DNA of 19,282 nt from an uncultured Pseudomonadota bacterium (lineage in GTDB: Bacteria > SAR324 > NAC60-12). The notes under the pieces are model-generated. The model was not told the origin of the DNA and searched no databases. It saw only the letters and a program-made list of their open reading frames with translations. Location: NCBI GenBank assembly GCA_913052275.1, contig CAJXDX010000012.1, positions 1-19,282 on the forward strand, read 5' to 3'. Each line of letters opens with the position of its first letter. Within the stretch, counting starts at the first letter, position 1. Positions 7,323 through 14,118 of the stretch are shown here, piece after piece. A program made the translations under genes and the position numbers.

Positions 7323-8390
7323 TTAAACTCCAAGCCTTGAGGCAATCCAGTCTGCAGACTGAGTTCTGTATTTATAAGCCCTGTTGTTTGCAACATGACC
7401 TCCATCTTCAACAAGATTCAACACTACTTCACCTGATGCAGTCTGTGAAAGTTTAAGTGCCTGCTGATGTGGAATCACACGGTCCAGTTTCCCAGCAACA
7501 ACATAAAGCGGACATGTAATTTTTTCAGCAACATCTTCCAGTGACATGCGAACCGCTACTTCTTTTGCATGCTCCTCATCAGAACTGTGGCTGCGATAAA
7601 TAAATGCTGATTTAGTCAGCCCGGGCAACTCATTAAAGCATTCAATCAGTTTGAATGGTCCTGTCAGTGAAATACATGCTTTTATACGTTCTTCAAATGC
7701 AGCAGCACGAGGCGCATAATATCCTCCAAGACTGACACCCCATATGCCTACTCTATCTGAATCAACATCATTCCTTTTCTCCAACCAGTCCATTACAGAT
7801 TTTACCGGCACTTCATATTCAGGGCATATTGGCTGTTCATATTCGCTTTCACCCTGTCCTGGGCCGTCAAATACAAGTGTTGCCATACCACGCTCAAGAA
7901 AGATTTTTTCATTTGTATCCATTTCTTCCTTCGCGCTGTCAAGTCCAAGGGTCATTAAAATAACAGGCGGTTTTTTTATTCCTGCTGGTTTTCTCAAATT
8001 TCCGTAGAATGAATGTTCTCCATGAGGAATATTAACTCTTTTTCCAGGAGGATCAAGAAACGGGAGTGCAAGGTTTCGGCATTCTACTGCCCTTTCATGA
8101 GCTTTTTTCATCTGTTCAGGGTCCTGAACAAAAAGGAACTTGCCAAAATGATAACAGACTGCTGCTGTTGTCAAATGCTGAGCTGCTGATAGTGAGTATC
8201 CCTGATCCTTTGCCTGATGACCCAAATCTTCGAAGATCTTGGCTTTTTCAGACCATGTGCTGCACCATTGATCCCAATGCTTTACAGTCTCGGTTACATC
8301 CTGAAAAACAGACAGGGGTACACCATTGGTAACAAAGCGTCCTGACCAGTGTATCCTGGCTGCTTCAACTCGCGGATCTATTTTACTCAT
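7323..8390 (-). CDS. Alpha/beta hydrolase, 2,6-dihydropseudooxynicotine hydrolase-like
   Basis: A 355-residue cytoplasmic hydrolase. An N-terminal helical region of about 115 residues (W15, W39, W42, W46 and a run of helices) precedes the alpha/beta core, as in the 2,6-dihydropseudooxynicotine hydrolase/FrsA-like group, some of which cleave C-C bonds. The catalytic triad is S220 in GVSLGG, D303 in GKLDRVIP and H332 in DGGHVAN; the FDGPGQGES loop at 174-182 is also family-typical. I start at the ATG at 8390, which follows the LivM stop by 2 nt and has GGGG just upstream; an in-frame TTG at 8396 would overlap LivM. As the last gene of the importer operon it may act on the imported compound or its oxidised product. 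Confidence 0.87.
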   Translation of the reverse strand: MSKIDPRVEAARIHWSGRFVTNGVPLSVFQDVTETVKHWDQWCSTWSEKAKIFEDLGHQAKDQGYSLSAAQHLTTAAVCYHFGKFLFVQDPEQMKKAHERAVECRNLALPFLDPPGKRVNIPHGEHSFYGNLRKPAGIKKPPVILMTLGLDSAKEEMDTNEKIFLERGMATLVFDGPGQGESEYEQPICPEYEVPVKSVMDWLEKRNDVDSDRVGIWGVSLGGYYAPRAAAFEERIKACISLTGPFKLIECFNELPGLTKSAFIYRSHSSDEEHAKEVAVRMSLEDVAEKITCPLYVVAGKLDRVIPHQQALKLSQTASGEVVLNLVEDGGHVANNRAYKYRTQSADWIASRLGV

Positions 8391-8392
8391 AA

Positions 8393-9352
8393 TCAACCCC
8401 AGTCAAGAAATCCAGGCAGCAATTTTCGTTTTTTCAGTGAGCCTATTATTCCGTCAGGAAAATACAGCAATGTGAGAATCATCAGCAAACCTGTAAAAAA
8501 GATATTAAGTTCTGATGCACCGAAGTTTGCCAGGATGAACTCATTGATAAATATCATCACGATAGTACCGATTATCGGACCAGTCACAGTTCCCTTTCCG
8601 CCAAGTATGCACATCAGTACCATGTTTGCAGCAATCAGGATTATGAAAAAAATGTTTGGTCTGACATACGTGAGATAATCTCCCCAGATGGCACCTGCTG
8701 CACCTATCAAATATGCAGAAAGAGCATAGGCAGTAACTTTAATGATCTTTATATTGATGCCGGTTACCTCGCTTTTTATTTCATCGTGAGATATCGAGCG
8801 CAGTGCCAATCCAAATTTTGAATGACGGACATACCATGAGAGATAAATGGAAAGAACCATCAGTATCAACAGCGCGTAATAATGGGGAATTTTTGACCAT
8901 TCCACGGAAAGTGTATTATGCGGCAGTGTTATACCATGCGCACCGCCAACCAGTTCCCATCTGTCAAATAAAGTTCTGAATATCATCAGAAGTGCAATAG
9001 ATGAAATTATGAAGGACGGACCTTTTACCCGCAGAGTGATTAAACCTATTGCAAATCCGAAAACCGTAGCAATCATGCCTGCAAAAACAGCGGTATAAAA
9101 AGGGGAAATTCCATACCTGGCATATATGAATCCGGAAAAATATGCACCTATGCCAAAAAAAACATTGTGCCCAATTGAAATAAACCCTCCGTATCCACCG
9201 ATAATATTCCAGCTGCTTGACATTGTTATGTATAGGAAAGAAAAAAGAACCATGTGAATCACATAATTATAATTTCCAAAAAACTGAACTATCGGTAAAC
9301 AGATCAGACTGATCAAAATTAATACTGGAATTATTTTTTTACTGTTTTGCAA
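8393..9352 (-). CDS. livM: Branched-chain amino acid-type ABC transporter permease LivM
   Basis: A 319-residue inner-membrane permease of the Liv/HAAT class. Many hydrophobic helices are visible. The hallmark GYGGFISIGHNVFFGIGAY stretch near residue 53, and the cytoplasmic loop SGINIK-like motif (TGINIKIIK, preceded by RSISHDE), are typical of LivM. It pairs with LivH to form the channel driven by LivG and LivF. The start is TTG at 9352, supported by AAAGG about 5 nt upstream; no ATG lies before the second membrane helix. The alpha/beta hydrolase start follows the stop almost directly. The transported compound may be a branched amino acid, an amide, urea or an aromatic acid; the sequence does not decide. 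Confidence 0.92.
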   Translation of the reverse strand: MQNSKKIIPVLILISLICLPIVQFFGNYNYVIHMVLFSFLYITMSSSWNIIGGYGGFISIGHNVFFGIGAYFSGFIYARYGISPFYTAVFAGMIATVFGFAIGLITLRVKGPSFIISSIALLMIFRTLFDRWELVGGAHGITLPHNTLSVEWSKIPHYYALLILMVLSIYLSWYVRHSKFGLALRSISHDEIKSEVTGINIKIIKVTAYALSAYLIGAAGAIWGDYLTYVRPNIFFIILIAANMVLMCILGGKGTVTGPIIGTIVMIFINEFILANFGASELNIFFTGLLMILTLLYFPDGIIGSLKKRKLLPGFLDWG

Positions 9353-9399
9353 ATCAGCCTTTCTCTTGAATTAATCTTTAAACACTTTGTTCAATGAAT

Positions 9400-10272
9400 T
9401 CAGTCTGTTCGAATACCAAACAAACCTCTTGGTCTGATGATAAGTATTAGAAACAGGGCCAGAAAGAATACCATTGTAGACCATGCTGGAGAATAAAATG
9501 CACCCACTAAAGATGAAACAACTGAAAGCACCAGAGCGCCAATCACTGCTCCTGTTAGGCTCCCCATACCACCCAGTACAACCAGCGACATCAAAATGGC
9601 GATCCACTCCCAGTGTCTTGACGGGAAAAAACTGAATACGAAACTGACCAGGGACCCTGCAGAACCTGCCAAGGCGCATCCAATAGCAAAGGAAATCAGG
9701 CAAACGAATTTCACATTGACTCCAACCAGCTCCGCAGAAGTCCTGTTTTGTGATGTAGCCCTGATCGCAATTCCGAATTCTGAATACTTAAGAAATAAGG
9801 CAAGAACAACTATGATACCCAGACTTACCATCCCTGAATATAACTGGGCAAGCGGGATAAATATGTCTCCGATGAAAATTGCGTCAGTGGCATAAGCCGG
9901 AGATGCGGTCCGCTGGGTGTTGTGAAATAAAAAGGCTAAAAGTCCGTCAATCACCATTGCTGTACCAAACGTCAACAGGACTGTCATTTCAGAGTAAGTC
10001 TGTTGGGCAGCATTTTTTTCAAAAATTAATTTGTAAAGCAACACTCCCAGTAGAGCGACCGTCAAAGCAGCGGCTGGTACAGATAAAATGGGATCTAGTC
10101 CAAACAGGATAAACAGCCAATATGAAACAAATGCACCACTGATGATCAGTATTGGATGGGCAAGGTTTACGATTCTCATCACACCAAAGATCAAGGTCAG
10201 GCCTGAAACCATCAGTGCATACACAAAACCTAAACAAAGCCCCAAAATTATTACTTGAAGAATCTCCATCAT
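9400..10272 (-). CDS. livH: Branched-chain amino acid-type ABC transporter permease LivH
   Basis: A 290-residue inner-membrane permease. The family N-terminus GLCLGFVYALMVSGLTLIFG and the motif MRIVNLAHPILI are clear, as are the cytoplasmic loop FGIAIRATSQNRTSAELVGVN and the GGMGSLTGAVIGAL segment near the C-terminus. The NLAHP sequence has Pro where most LivH proteins have Gly in NLAHG, a small oddity in the first half. The ATG at 10272 overlaps the LivF stop by 4 bp (ATGA), and LivM begins 47 bp later. It forms the membrane channel together with LivM. Confidence 0.93.
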   Translation of the reverse strand: MMEILQVIILGLCLGFVYALMVSGLTLIFGVMRIVNLAHPILIISGAFVSYWLFILFGLDPILSVPAAALTVALLGVLLYKLIFEKNAAQQTYSEMTVLLTFGTAMVIDGLLAFLFHNTQRTASPAYATDAIFIGDIFIPLAQLYSGMVSLGIIVVLALFLKYSEFGIAIRATSQNRTSAELVGVNVKFVCLISFAIGCALAGSAGSLVSFVFSFFPSRHWEWIAILMSLVVLGGMGSLTGAVIGALVLSVVSSLVGAFYSPAWSTMVFFLALFLILIIRPRGLFGIRTD

Positions 10273-10997
10273 TTTTTTAAAGCTTTCCCTAAATACAGAT
10301 CACGAAGACTCTGGTCCTGCAAAACTTCATTTGCAGGTTTTTCAAATACCAGTTTCCCAAGATCCATTACTACACCATAACCTGAGGTTTGAAGCCCCTT
10401 GATTGCGTTTTGTTCAACCAACAGAACTGCTATCCCGCTTGATGCAATTTGTTTAATATGACTGAAGGTTTGTTCAACCAGTGATGGTGCCAGACCAAGT
10501 GAAGGTTCATCAATCAGAATTATTTTTGGTTTAATTGTAAAAGCACGTGCGTAGACAAGCTGCTGCTGCTGACCTCCAGACATTGTACCGGCAATTTGTT
10601 TTAAACGTTGGCCCAGTACAGGGAACATCCCAATTGCTGCTTTAATCCGGGATGCGGCAAGTGCTTTATCTTTAATTGAATACGCACACATGCGCAAATT
10701 CTCTGCAACAGTAAGATTAGGAAAAATTGCTCTTTCCTGTGGAAGGAAACATATCCCAAGCCTCATTATCTGGTAAGCTTCTTTTCCGGATAAATTTTTT
10801 CCCTCAAAAAAAATATCGCCAGACCGGGGCTTAAGGATGCCTGCAACAGCTTTTAATAAGGTTGATTTCCCTGCTCCGTTTGGACCAATAATGCATTTCA
10901 CTTCACTCTCGTTAAGTGACAAACTGAAATCATGAACAATGTCCGGCCCATATCCATAACCGGCAGTTACATTTCTGATACTAAGTAAACTGGTCAT
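10269..10997 (-). CDS. livF: ABC transporter ATP-binding protein LivF
   Basis: A 242-residue ATPase. Walker A is GPNGAGKST (38-46), the Q-loop is in LPQER (85-89), Walker B is IILIDEPS (D163, E164), and VEQNA replaces the H-loop His, as is normal for LivF. The ABC signature reads MSGGQQQQ (139-146), where LSGGEQQ is usual: Met for Leu and Gln for Glu. The start ATG directly follows the LivG stop (TAAATG), so the two ATPases are made in step. It powers import through LivH/LivM. Confidence 0.94.
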   Translation of the reverse strand: MTSLLSIRNVTAGYGYGPDIVHDFSLSLNESEVKCIIGPNGAGKSTLLKAVAGILKPRSGDIFFEGKNLSGKEAYQIMRLGICFLPQERAIFPNLTVAENLRMCAYSIKDKALAASRIKAAIGMFPVLGQRLKQIAGTMSGGQQQQLVYARAFTIKPKIILIDEPSLGLAPSLVEQTFSHIKQIASSGIAVLLVEQNAIKGLQTSGYGVVMDLGKLVFEKPANEVLQDQSLRDLYLGKALKK

Positions 10998-11729
10998 TTA
11001 AGCATTAGTTCCCAAATATGCATCAAGTACTTCAGCATTTTTCTGAATCTCCGTTGGTTGTCCCTGGGCGATGATCATGCCGGCTGACATCACTATAACT
11101 TCATCACTAATCTCCATAACCAAATCCATATTATGCTCAATCAGAAATATAGTTTTACCCTGATTTTTCAGTGTAACCAGCTTTTCGATAATATCTTCCA
11201 GCAGCCTTAAATTTACACCAGCAGCGGGTTCATCTAGCAGTATTAATTCCGGATCTGCCATTAACACAGTACCGAGGTCCAGTAGTTTTTTTTGTCCAAA
11301 TGACAATGATCCCATATCCATGTCAGCCAATGCTGAGATGCCTAGAAATTCCATGATCTCGCCTGCTTTTTGCCTGTTTTCCATGGTTATCGCAGGTAGC
11401 AGTAAGTGACTCCCAATTCCACCTGCTGTATGCAAAACAAGATTTTCTGTTACAGATAAATGATCAAGGGTTCGTGTAATTTGAAAGGACCTGCCAATGC
11501 CCAGCCTTGCGATTTTATGTGTAGGCATTAAATCAAGTCTGCGATCCTTGTAAATAATTTCTCCGGAATCAATGGGATAGATTCGAGAAATGCAATTAAA
11601 CAGTGTCGTCTTACCTGCCCCATTAGGACCGATCAGTGCGGATATAGTGCCTTTTTTAATCTCAAAACTACAACCATCAACTGCAACAATTCCTGCAAAT
11701 GATTTAGTTGCATTATTTATTTTCAGCAT
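10998..11729 (-). CDS. livG: ABC transporter ATP-binding protein LivG
   Basis: A 243-residue ATPase partner of LivF. Walker A is GPNGAGKTT (34-42), followed by GIGRSFQITR with the Q-loop typical of LivG. The signature is LSFGQKK near residue 142, Walker B is LILLDEPAAGVN, and the H-loop is IEHNMD. The insert between the Q-loop and the signature, including TAGGIGSHLLLPA, matches the LivG subclass. It is the first of the transport-core genes after the AhpD-like gene (70-bp gap), and its stop abuts the LivF start. Confidence 0.94.
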   Translation of the reverse strand: MLKINNATKSFAGIVAVDGCSFEIKKGTISALIGPNGAGKTTLFNCISRIYPIDSGEIIYKDRRLDLMPTHKIARLGIGRSFQITRTLDHLSVTENLVLHTAGGIGSHLLLPAITMENRQKAGEIMEFLGISALADMDMGSLSFGQKKLLDLGTVLMADPELILLDEPAAGVNLRLLEDIIEKLVTLKNQGKTIFLIEHNMDLVMEISDEVIVMSAGMIIAQGQPTEIQKNAEVLDAYLGTNA

Positions 11730-11799
11730 TTACTGATCTTAAGATTTTATAATTATTCTTTTAGAAATAAGAGTGCAGAAGAATTGAAGAGGGACCGGT

Positions 11800-12360
11800 T
11801 CAGTTAATGTTTTCAAAGCCGGTTTTTCCGAGATGTTCATCAAGATTCAGCAACCTATTGAACCGCTGCTGACCCATGGTAAATCCAACAAAATAACCAA
11901 GTTCAATTATTTGCTCTTCACTAAAATGCTTGTAAAGACGATTCCAGAAATCGTCATCTGTTTCAAGATCCCAGGTAATAGCCTGTGAAAGTGAAAGCGC
12001 TGCCTTGGTGAGTTCATCATAATTTTCAGATTTTTCAAAATCAAGCAGATCCCTGTAATCATCCTCAACAAGTCCATCATCAGCAGATTTTGAACTTCTC
12101 TGGTTGCCGCAATATTTGCATTGAACCGACTTGGATACATAAACGCGGCAAAGTTCCTTGAGATTATGATCAACCTTTCCTTCAATAAAAACATCGTTCC
12201 ATGTGTTTTGAAAAGACCAGAAAACATTAGGAACTCTAGCCCTTATTGCCTGACTTTCCGCTCGAGGAGTGCCTTTGATAACTGATTCAGATATTGCTTC
12301 GAGTATTTTTTGATCATTTACTTTCTCAGGACTTATATACTGAATTCTTAACTTTGACAT
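11800..12360 (-). CDS. AhpD/carboxymuconolactone decarboxylase-like protein, altered active site
   Basis: This 186-residue protein has the AhpD-fold signature CKYC. In AhpD the key residues are a Glu 12 positions before the CxxC, the two Cys, and a His four after the second Cys. Here E69, C81 and C84 fit exactly, but the His position is R88, so the usual proton relay is changed. Two helical repeats can be guessed at about 60-110 and 115-170. Family members are peroxidase partners or decarboxylases, and many act beside catabolic genes. I choose the ATG at 12360; an upstream in-frame TTG at 12375 would add five residues, and neither has a Shine-Dalgarno. It sits between the binding-protein gene and livG, an unusual insertion in a liv operon. 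Confidence 0.75.
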   Translation of the reverse strand: MSKLRIQYISPEKVNDQKILEAISESVIKGTPRAESQAIRARVPNVFWSFQNTWNDVFIEGKVDHNLKELCRVYVSKSVQCKYCGNQRSSKSADDGLVEDDYRDLLDFEKSENYDELTKAALSLSQAITWDLETDDDFWNRLYKHFSEEQIIELGYFVGFTMGQQRFNRLLNLDEHLGKTGFENIN

Positions 12361-12413
12361 GGATTGCAAATTCAATTATTCATGCACAGTATTTAGAATC
12401 AAACAAAATCCCA

Positions 12414-12450
12414 CAAAAAAAGGGCAGCCGTTAAAAAAACAACTGCCCTT
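12414..12450 (-). terminator. Intrinsic terminator or attenuator after the binding-protein gene
   Basis: On the minus strand AAGGGCAG (12450-12443) pairs with CTGCCCTT (12427-12420) around a 15-nt loop, and seven U residues follow (from A's at 12415-12421). It lies about 25 nt after the binding-protein stop. Such hairpins commonly let the periplasmic protein be made in excess over the membrane parts, with partial read-through to the rest of the operon. Confidence 0.75.
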
Positions 12451-12475
12451 ATCAATTAACCTCTCAGTTAATAGA

Positions 12476-13747
12476 CTACCAAGCAGGCTTGGGGCTAACG
12501 ATTGGTGATGCCTGAAATTCATTAGTTGGATAAATGAATTTCAGTTCTCTACCTTGCCATTGTACTATCAGAGCCTGTTTATTTATCGGCAAGCCGGTTG
12601 CATCCCAGTAGTAATCTCCAAGAATCGTTTTGACTGGATTCCTTGAGCTCCTTGTATGCAGCCAGGCCATTATTCTGTCATTATCAACTGAACGGGTAGC
12701 ATTTACAGCCTGGTCAATTCCCTGGCAAAGAGCAAAAGTAATTGCTACATCTTCGTCAGGAAGCTTGCCATTCATGGCTTTGTATTTTGCAACAAAATCA
12801 GAGTTGTTCATCCTCTTTCCGGCAAGCGTACCATTAAAGGGGGCTTTCTCATGCCACGCAGAGTAAATCATAATTCCTTCTGTAGCATCTCCAAGTCCCT
12901 CAAGAAACTCTGACTGGGTTCCTTGTGTCAGCATAAGATGTTTAGGATTATGACGTACAGTTTTGAGCGCTCGAGTAAGCTGAACCGCTTCCTCAGGTGA
13001 TGCCATCATACCGATAACCATTTCTGCACCGGAATTCTTGATTGAATTTGCTAAAGTCAGCCAGTCCGAAAATCCTTCTTCAGGCCACTGCTCGTGATAA
13101 ACCAGTTTCATTCCTGCCTGAGCTATGTAGCCTGGTGCCATGTCTTCAACAAGCTTTCCGCTACCTGGTAATTTCACTTTATTGCCCAGCAGACCGTTAG
13201 CGATCGAATTTGCGAAAAAATCGTCAGCATGTACAAGGGCCACTGTCTTTGGCTGGTCTTCAGCAGACGCACGGTCTTGAACCACTCCAAGAAGCTGTTT
13301 TCCGTAATATTCAGCAGGATTTGACTGGAAATAAAACAGGTTCTTAAATCCACGCCTGTAAATTCTCAACGCTCCACCTGATGGAATTGGGAGGGTATAA
13401 TTATATTTAGCAAGGATTGTGGAAGTTGGAAAAGTCAGTTTACTGGAAAAGGTACCAAATACTAAGTCAACCTTGTCAACATTTATGAAACGCTCATATT
13501 GTGAAATCGCAGTTTCCGTGTCCGAACGATTATCAATTCCTAGCAGGACTACTTTCTTTCCAAGCCATCCTCCGTTTTGATTTATCATATCCACACACAT
13601 TTTGTAGCCTTCAAGGTGCTTTGAACCTGGGACTGCGAACATCCCGGTCAATGGCATCGAGGCCCCAATCTTAATTGTATTTGCAGCATAAAGACTGAAT
13701 GAAAAAAACAGAGTAAATGCTGTCAGCAATAATTTTTTTATCTTCAT
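12476..13747 (-). CDS. Periplasmic substrate-binding protein, Liv/HAAT type
   Basis: A 423-residue type 1 periplasmic binding protein, first gene of the importer operon. The N-terminus has a Sec signal (KIKK, a hydrophobic stretch, then SFSLYAA) with likely cleavage near residue 21-22. IKIGASMPLTGMFAVPG follows, the standard opening of LivJ-like proteins, and then a GYKMCVDMINQNGG helix. It captures the substrate and delivers it to LivH/LivM. It is somewhat longer than typical LivJ (about 370-390). The start is very secure: AAGGAG (13758-13753) lies 5 nt upstream of the ATG. The ligand cannot be named; this subfamily in catabolic clusters often binds non-amino-acid organic acids. Confidence 0.92.
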   Translation of the reverse strand: MKIKKLLLTAFTLFFSFSLYAANTIKIGASMPLTGMFAVPGSKHLEGYKMCVDMINQNGGWLGKKVVLLGIDNRSDTETAISQYERFINVDKVDLVFGTFSSKLTFPTSTILAKYNYTLPIPSGGALRIYRRGFKNLFYFQSNPAEYYGKQLLGVVQDRASAEDQPKTVALVHADDFFANSIANGLLGNKVKLPGSGKLVEDMAPGYIAQAGMKLVYHEQWPEEGFSDWLTLANSIKNSGAEMVIGMMASPEEAVQLTRALKTVRHNPKHLMLTQGTQSEFLEGLGDATEGIMIYSAWHEKAPFNGTLAGKRMNNSDFVAKYKAMNGKLPDEDVAITFALCQGIDQAVNATRSVDNDRIMAWLHTRSSRNPVKTILGDYYWDATGLPINKQALIVQWQGRELKFIYPTNEFQASPIVSPKPAW

Positions 13748-13760
13748 TCTCTCTCCTTAT

Positions 13761-13776
13761 TTAACATAATTGTTAA
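13761..13776. promoter_or_regulatory. Dyad TTAACA-N4-TGTTAA before the binding-protein gene
   Basis: A perfect 6-bp inverted repeat with a 4-nt spacer lies 3 nt upstream of the Shine-Dalgarno. It could be a protein-binding site or an RNA hairpin affecting translation. A related AACA-N3-TGTT dyad occurs at 14031-14041 next to the predicted promoter. Confidence 0.35.
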
Positions 13777-13861
13777 AACTGACTTGACGTAAACTTAAAA
13801 TGTCATTTGTCAGAGACACATTATCTAAGGCTAATATTCTTTTCAAAATTAGAACATGAAA

Positions 13862-13936
13862 TTAAAACTCATCTTCCTTGAACATTATATGCCTTGCTGT
13901 TGCCGCAACAAAACCCATTAAACCTGAAAAGAACAT
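13862..13936 (-). CDS. Possible 24-residue membrane peptide in the liv leader
   Basis: A 25-codon frame in the leader encodes a peptide with a hydrophobic stretch (MFFSGLMGFVAATA), then RHIMFKEDEF. The composition looks like a single-helix small membrane protein with a charged tail. There is no Shine-Dalgarno and a frame this short can occur by chance, so it is only a candidate; it could also be a regulatory leader peptide. Confidence 0.18.
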   Translation of the reverse strand: MFFSGLMGFVAATARHIMFKEDEF

Positions 13937-14002
13937 TAGCTAATTTAATGCGGATGCAGGTTTATGAATTTAAGTTAAACGGTTCCCAGTTTAAAAAGGG
14001 CG

Positions 14003-14031
14003 ATGTTATCACTCAACTCAAACGATGTCAA
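14003..14031 (-). promoter_or_regulatory. Sigma70-type promoter of the liv operon
   Basis: On the minus strand a perfect TTGACA (14031-14026) is followed after 17 nt by TAACAT (14008-14003; 4 of 6 matches to TATAAT). It lies just after the terminator of the hydroxylase operon and points to the binding-protein gene, so the importer is probably expressed independently. Transcription would begin near 13996. Confidence 0.6.
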
Positions 14032-14041
14032 ACATATTGTT
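14031..14041. promoter_or_regulatory. Dyad AACA-TAT-TGTT abutting the liv -35 box
   Basis: A compact 4-bp inverted repeat directly borders the TTGACA box on its upstream side. Its position suits an activator or repressor site for the importer operon. The short arms keep confidence low, but the likeness to TTAACA-N4-TGTTAA at 13761-13776 is notable. Confidence 0.3.
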
Positions 14042-14068
14042 AATATTTCAATATAAGTAAGTGATATG

Positions 14069-14106
14069 AAAAAAAGACTGTATCTAAAGATGAATAATTT
14101 AGACAG
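14069..14106 (-). terminator. Intrinsic terminator of the molybdenum hydroxylase operon
   Basis: On the minus strand CTGT-CTAAA (14106-14098) pairs with TTTAG (14088-14084) and ACAG (14081-14078), with a 2-nt bulge and a 9-nt loop. A UC step and a run of seven U follow (A's at 14069-14075). It begins 12 nt after the stop of the molybdopterin subunit. Confidence 0.55.
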
Positions 14107-14118
14107 GATTGACAAAAA

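Larger units (their letters stand above)
13748..13996 (-). promoter_or_regulatory. Long 5' leader of the liv operon
   Basis: If the promoter at 14003-14031 is used, the transcript carries about 250 nt before the binding-protein ATG. I do not recognise a known riboswitch in it. It holds a small GTTG-CGG-CAAC hairpin, a possible 24-codon membrane-peptide frame and a TTAACA/TGTTAA dyad beside the ribosome site. A weaker alternative promoter inside it is TTGAAA (13846-13841) and GATAAT (13825-13820), but with only 15 nt between them. Confidence 0.35.
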
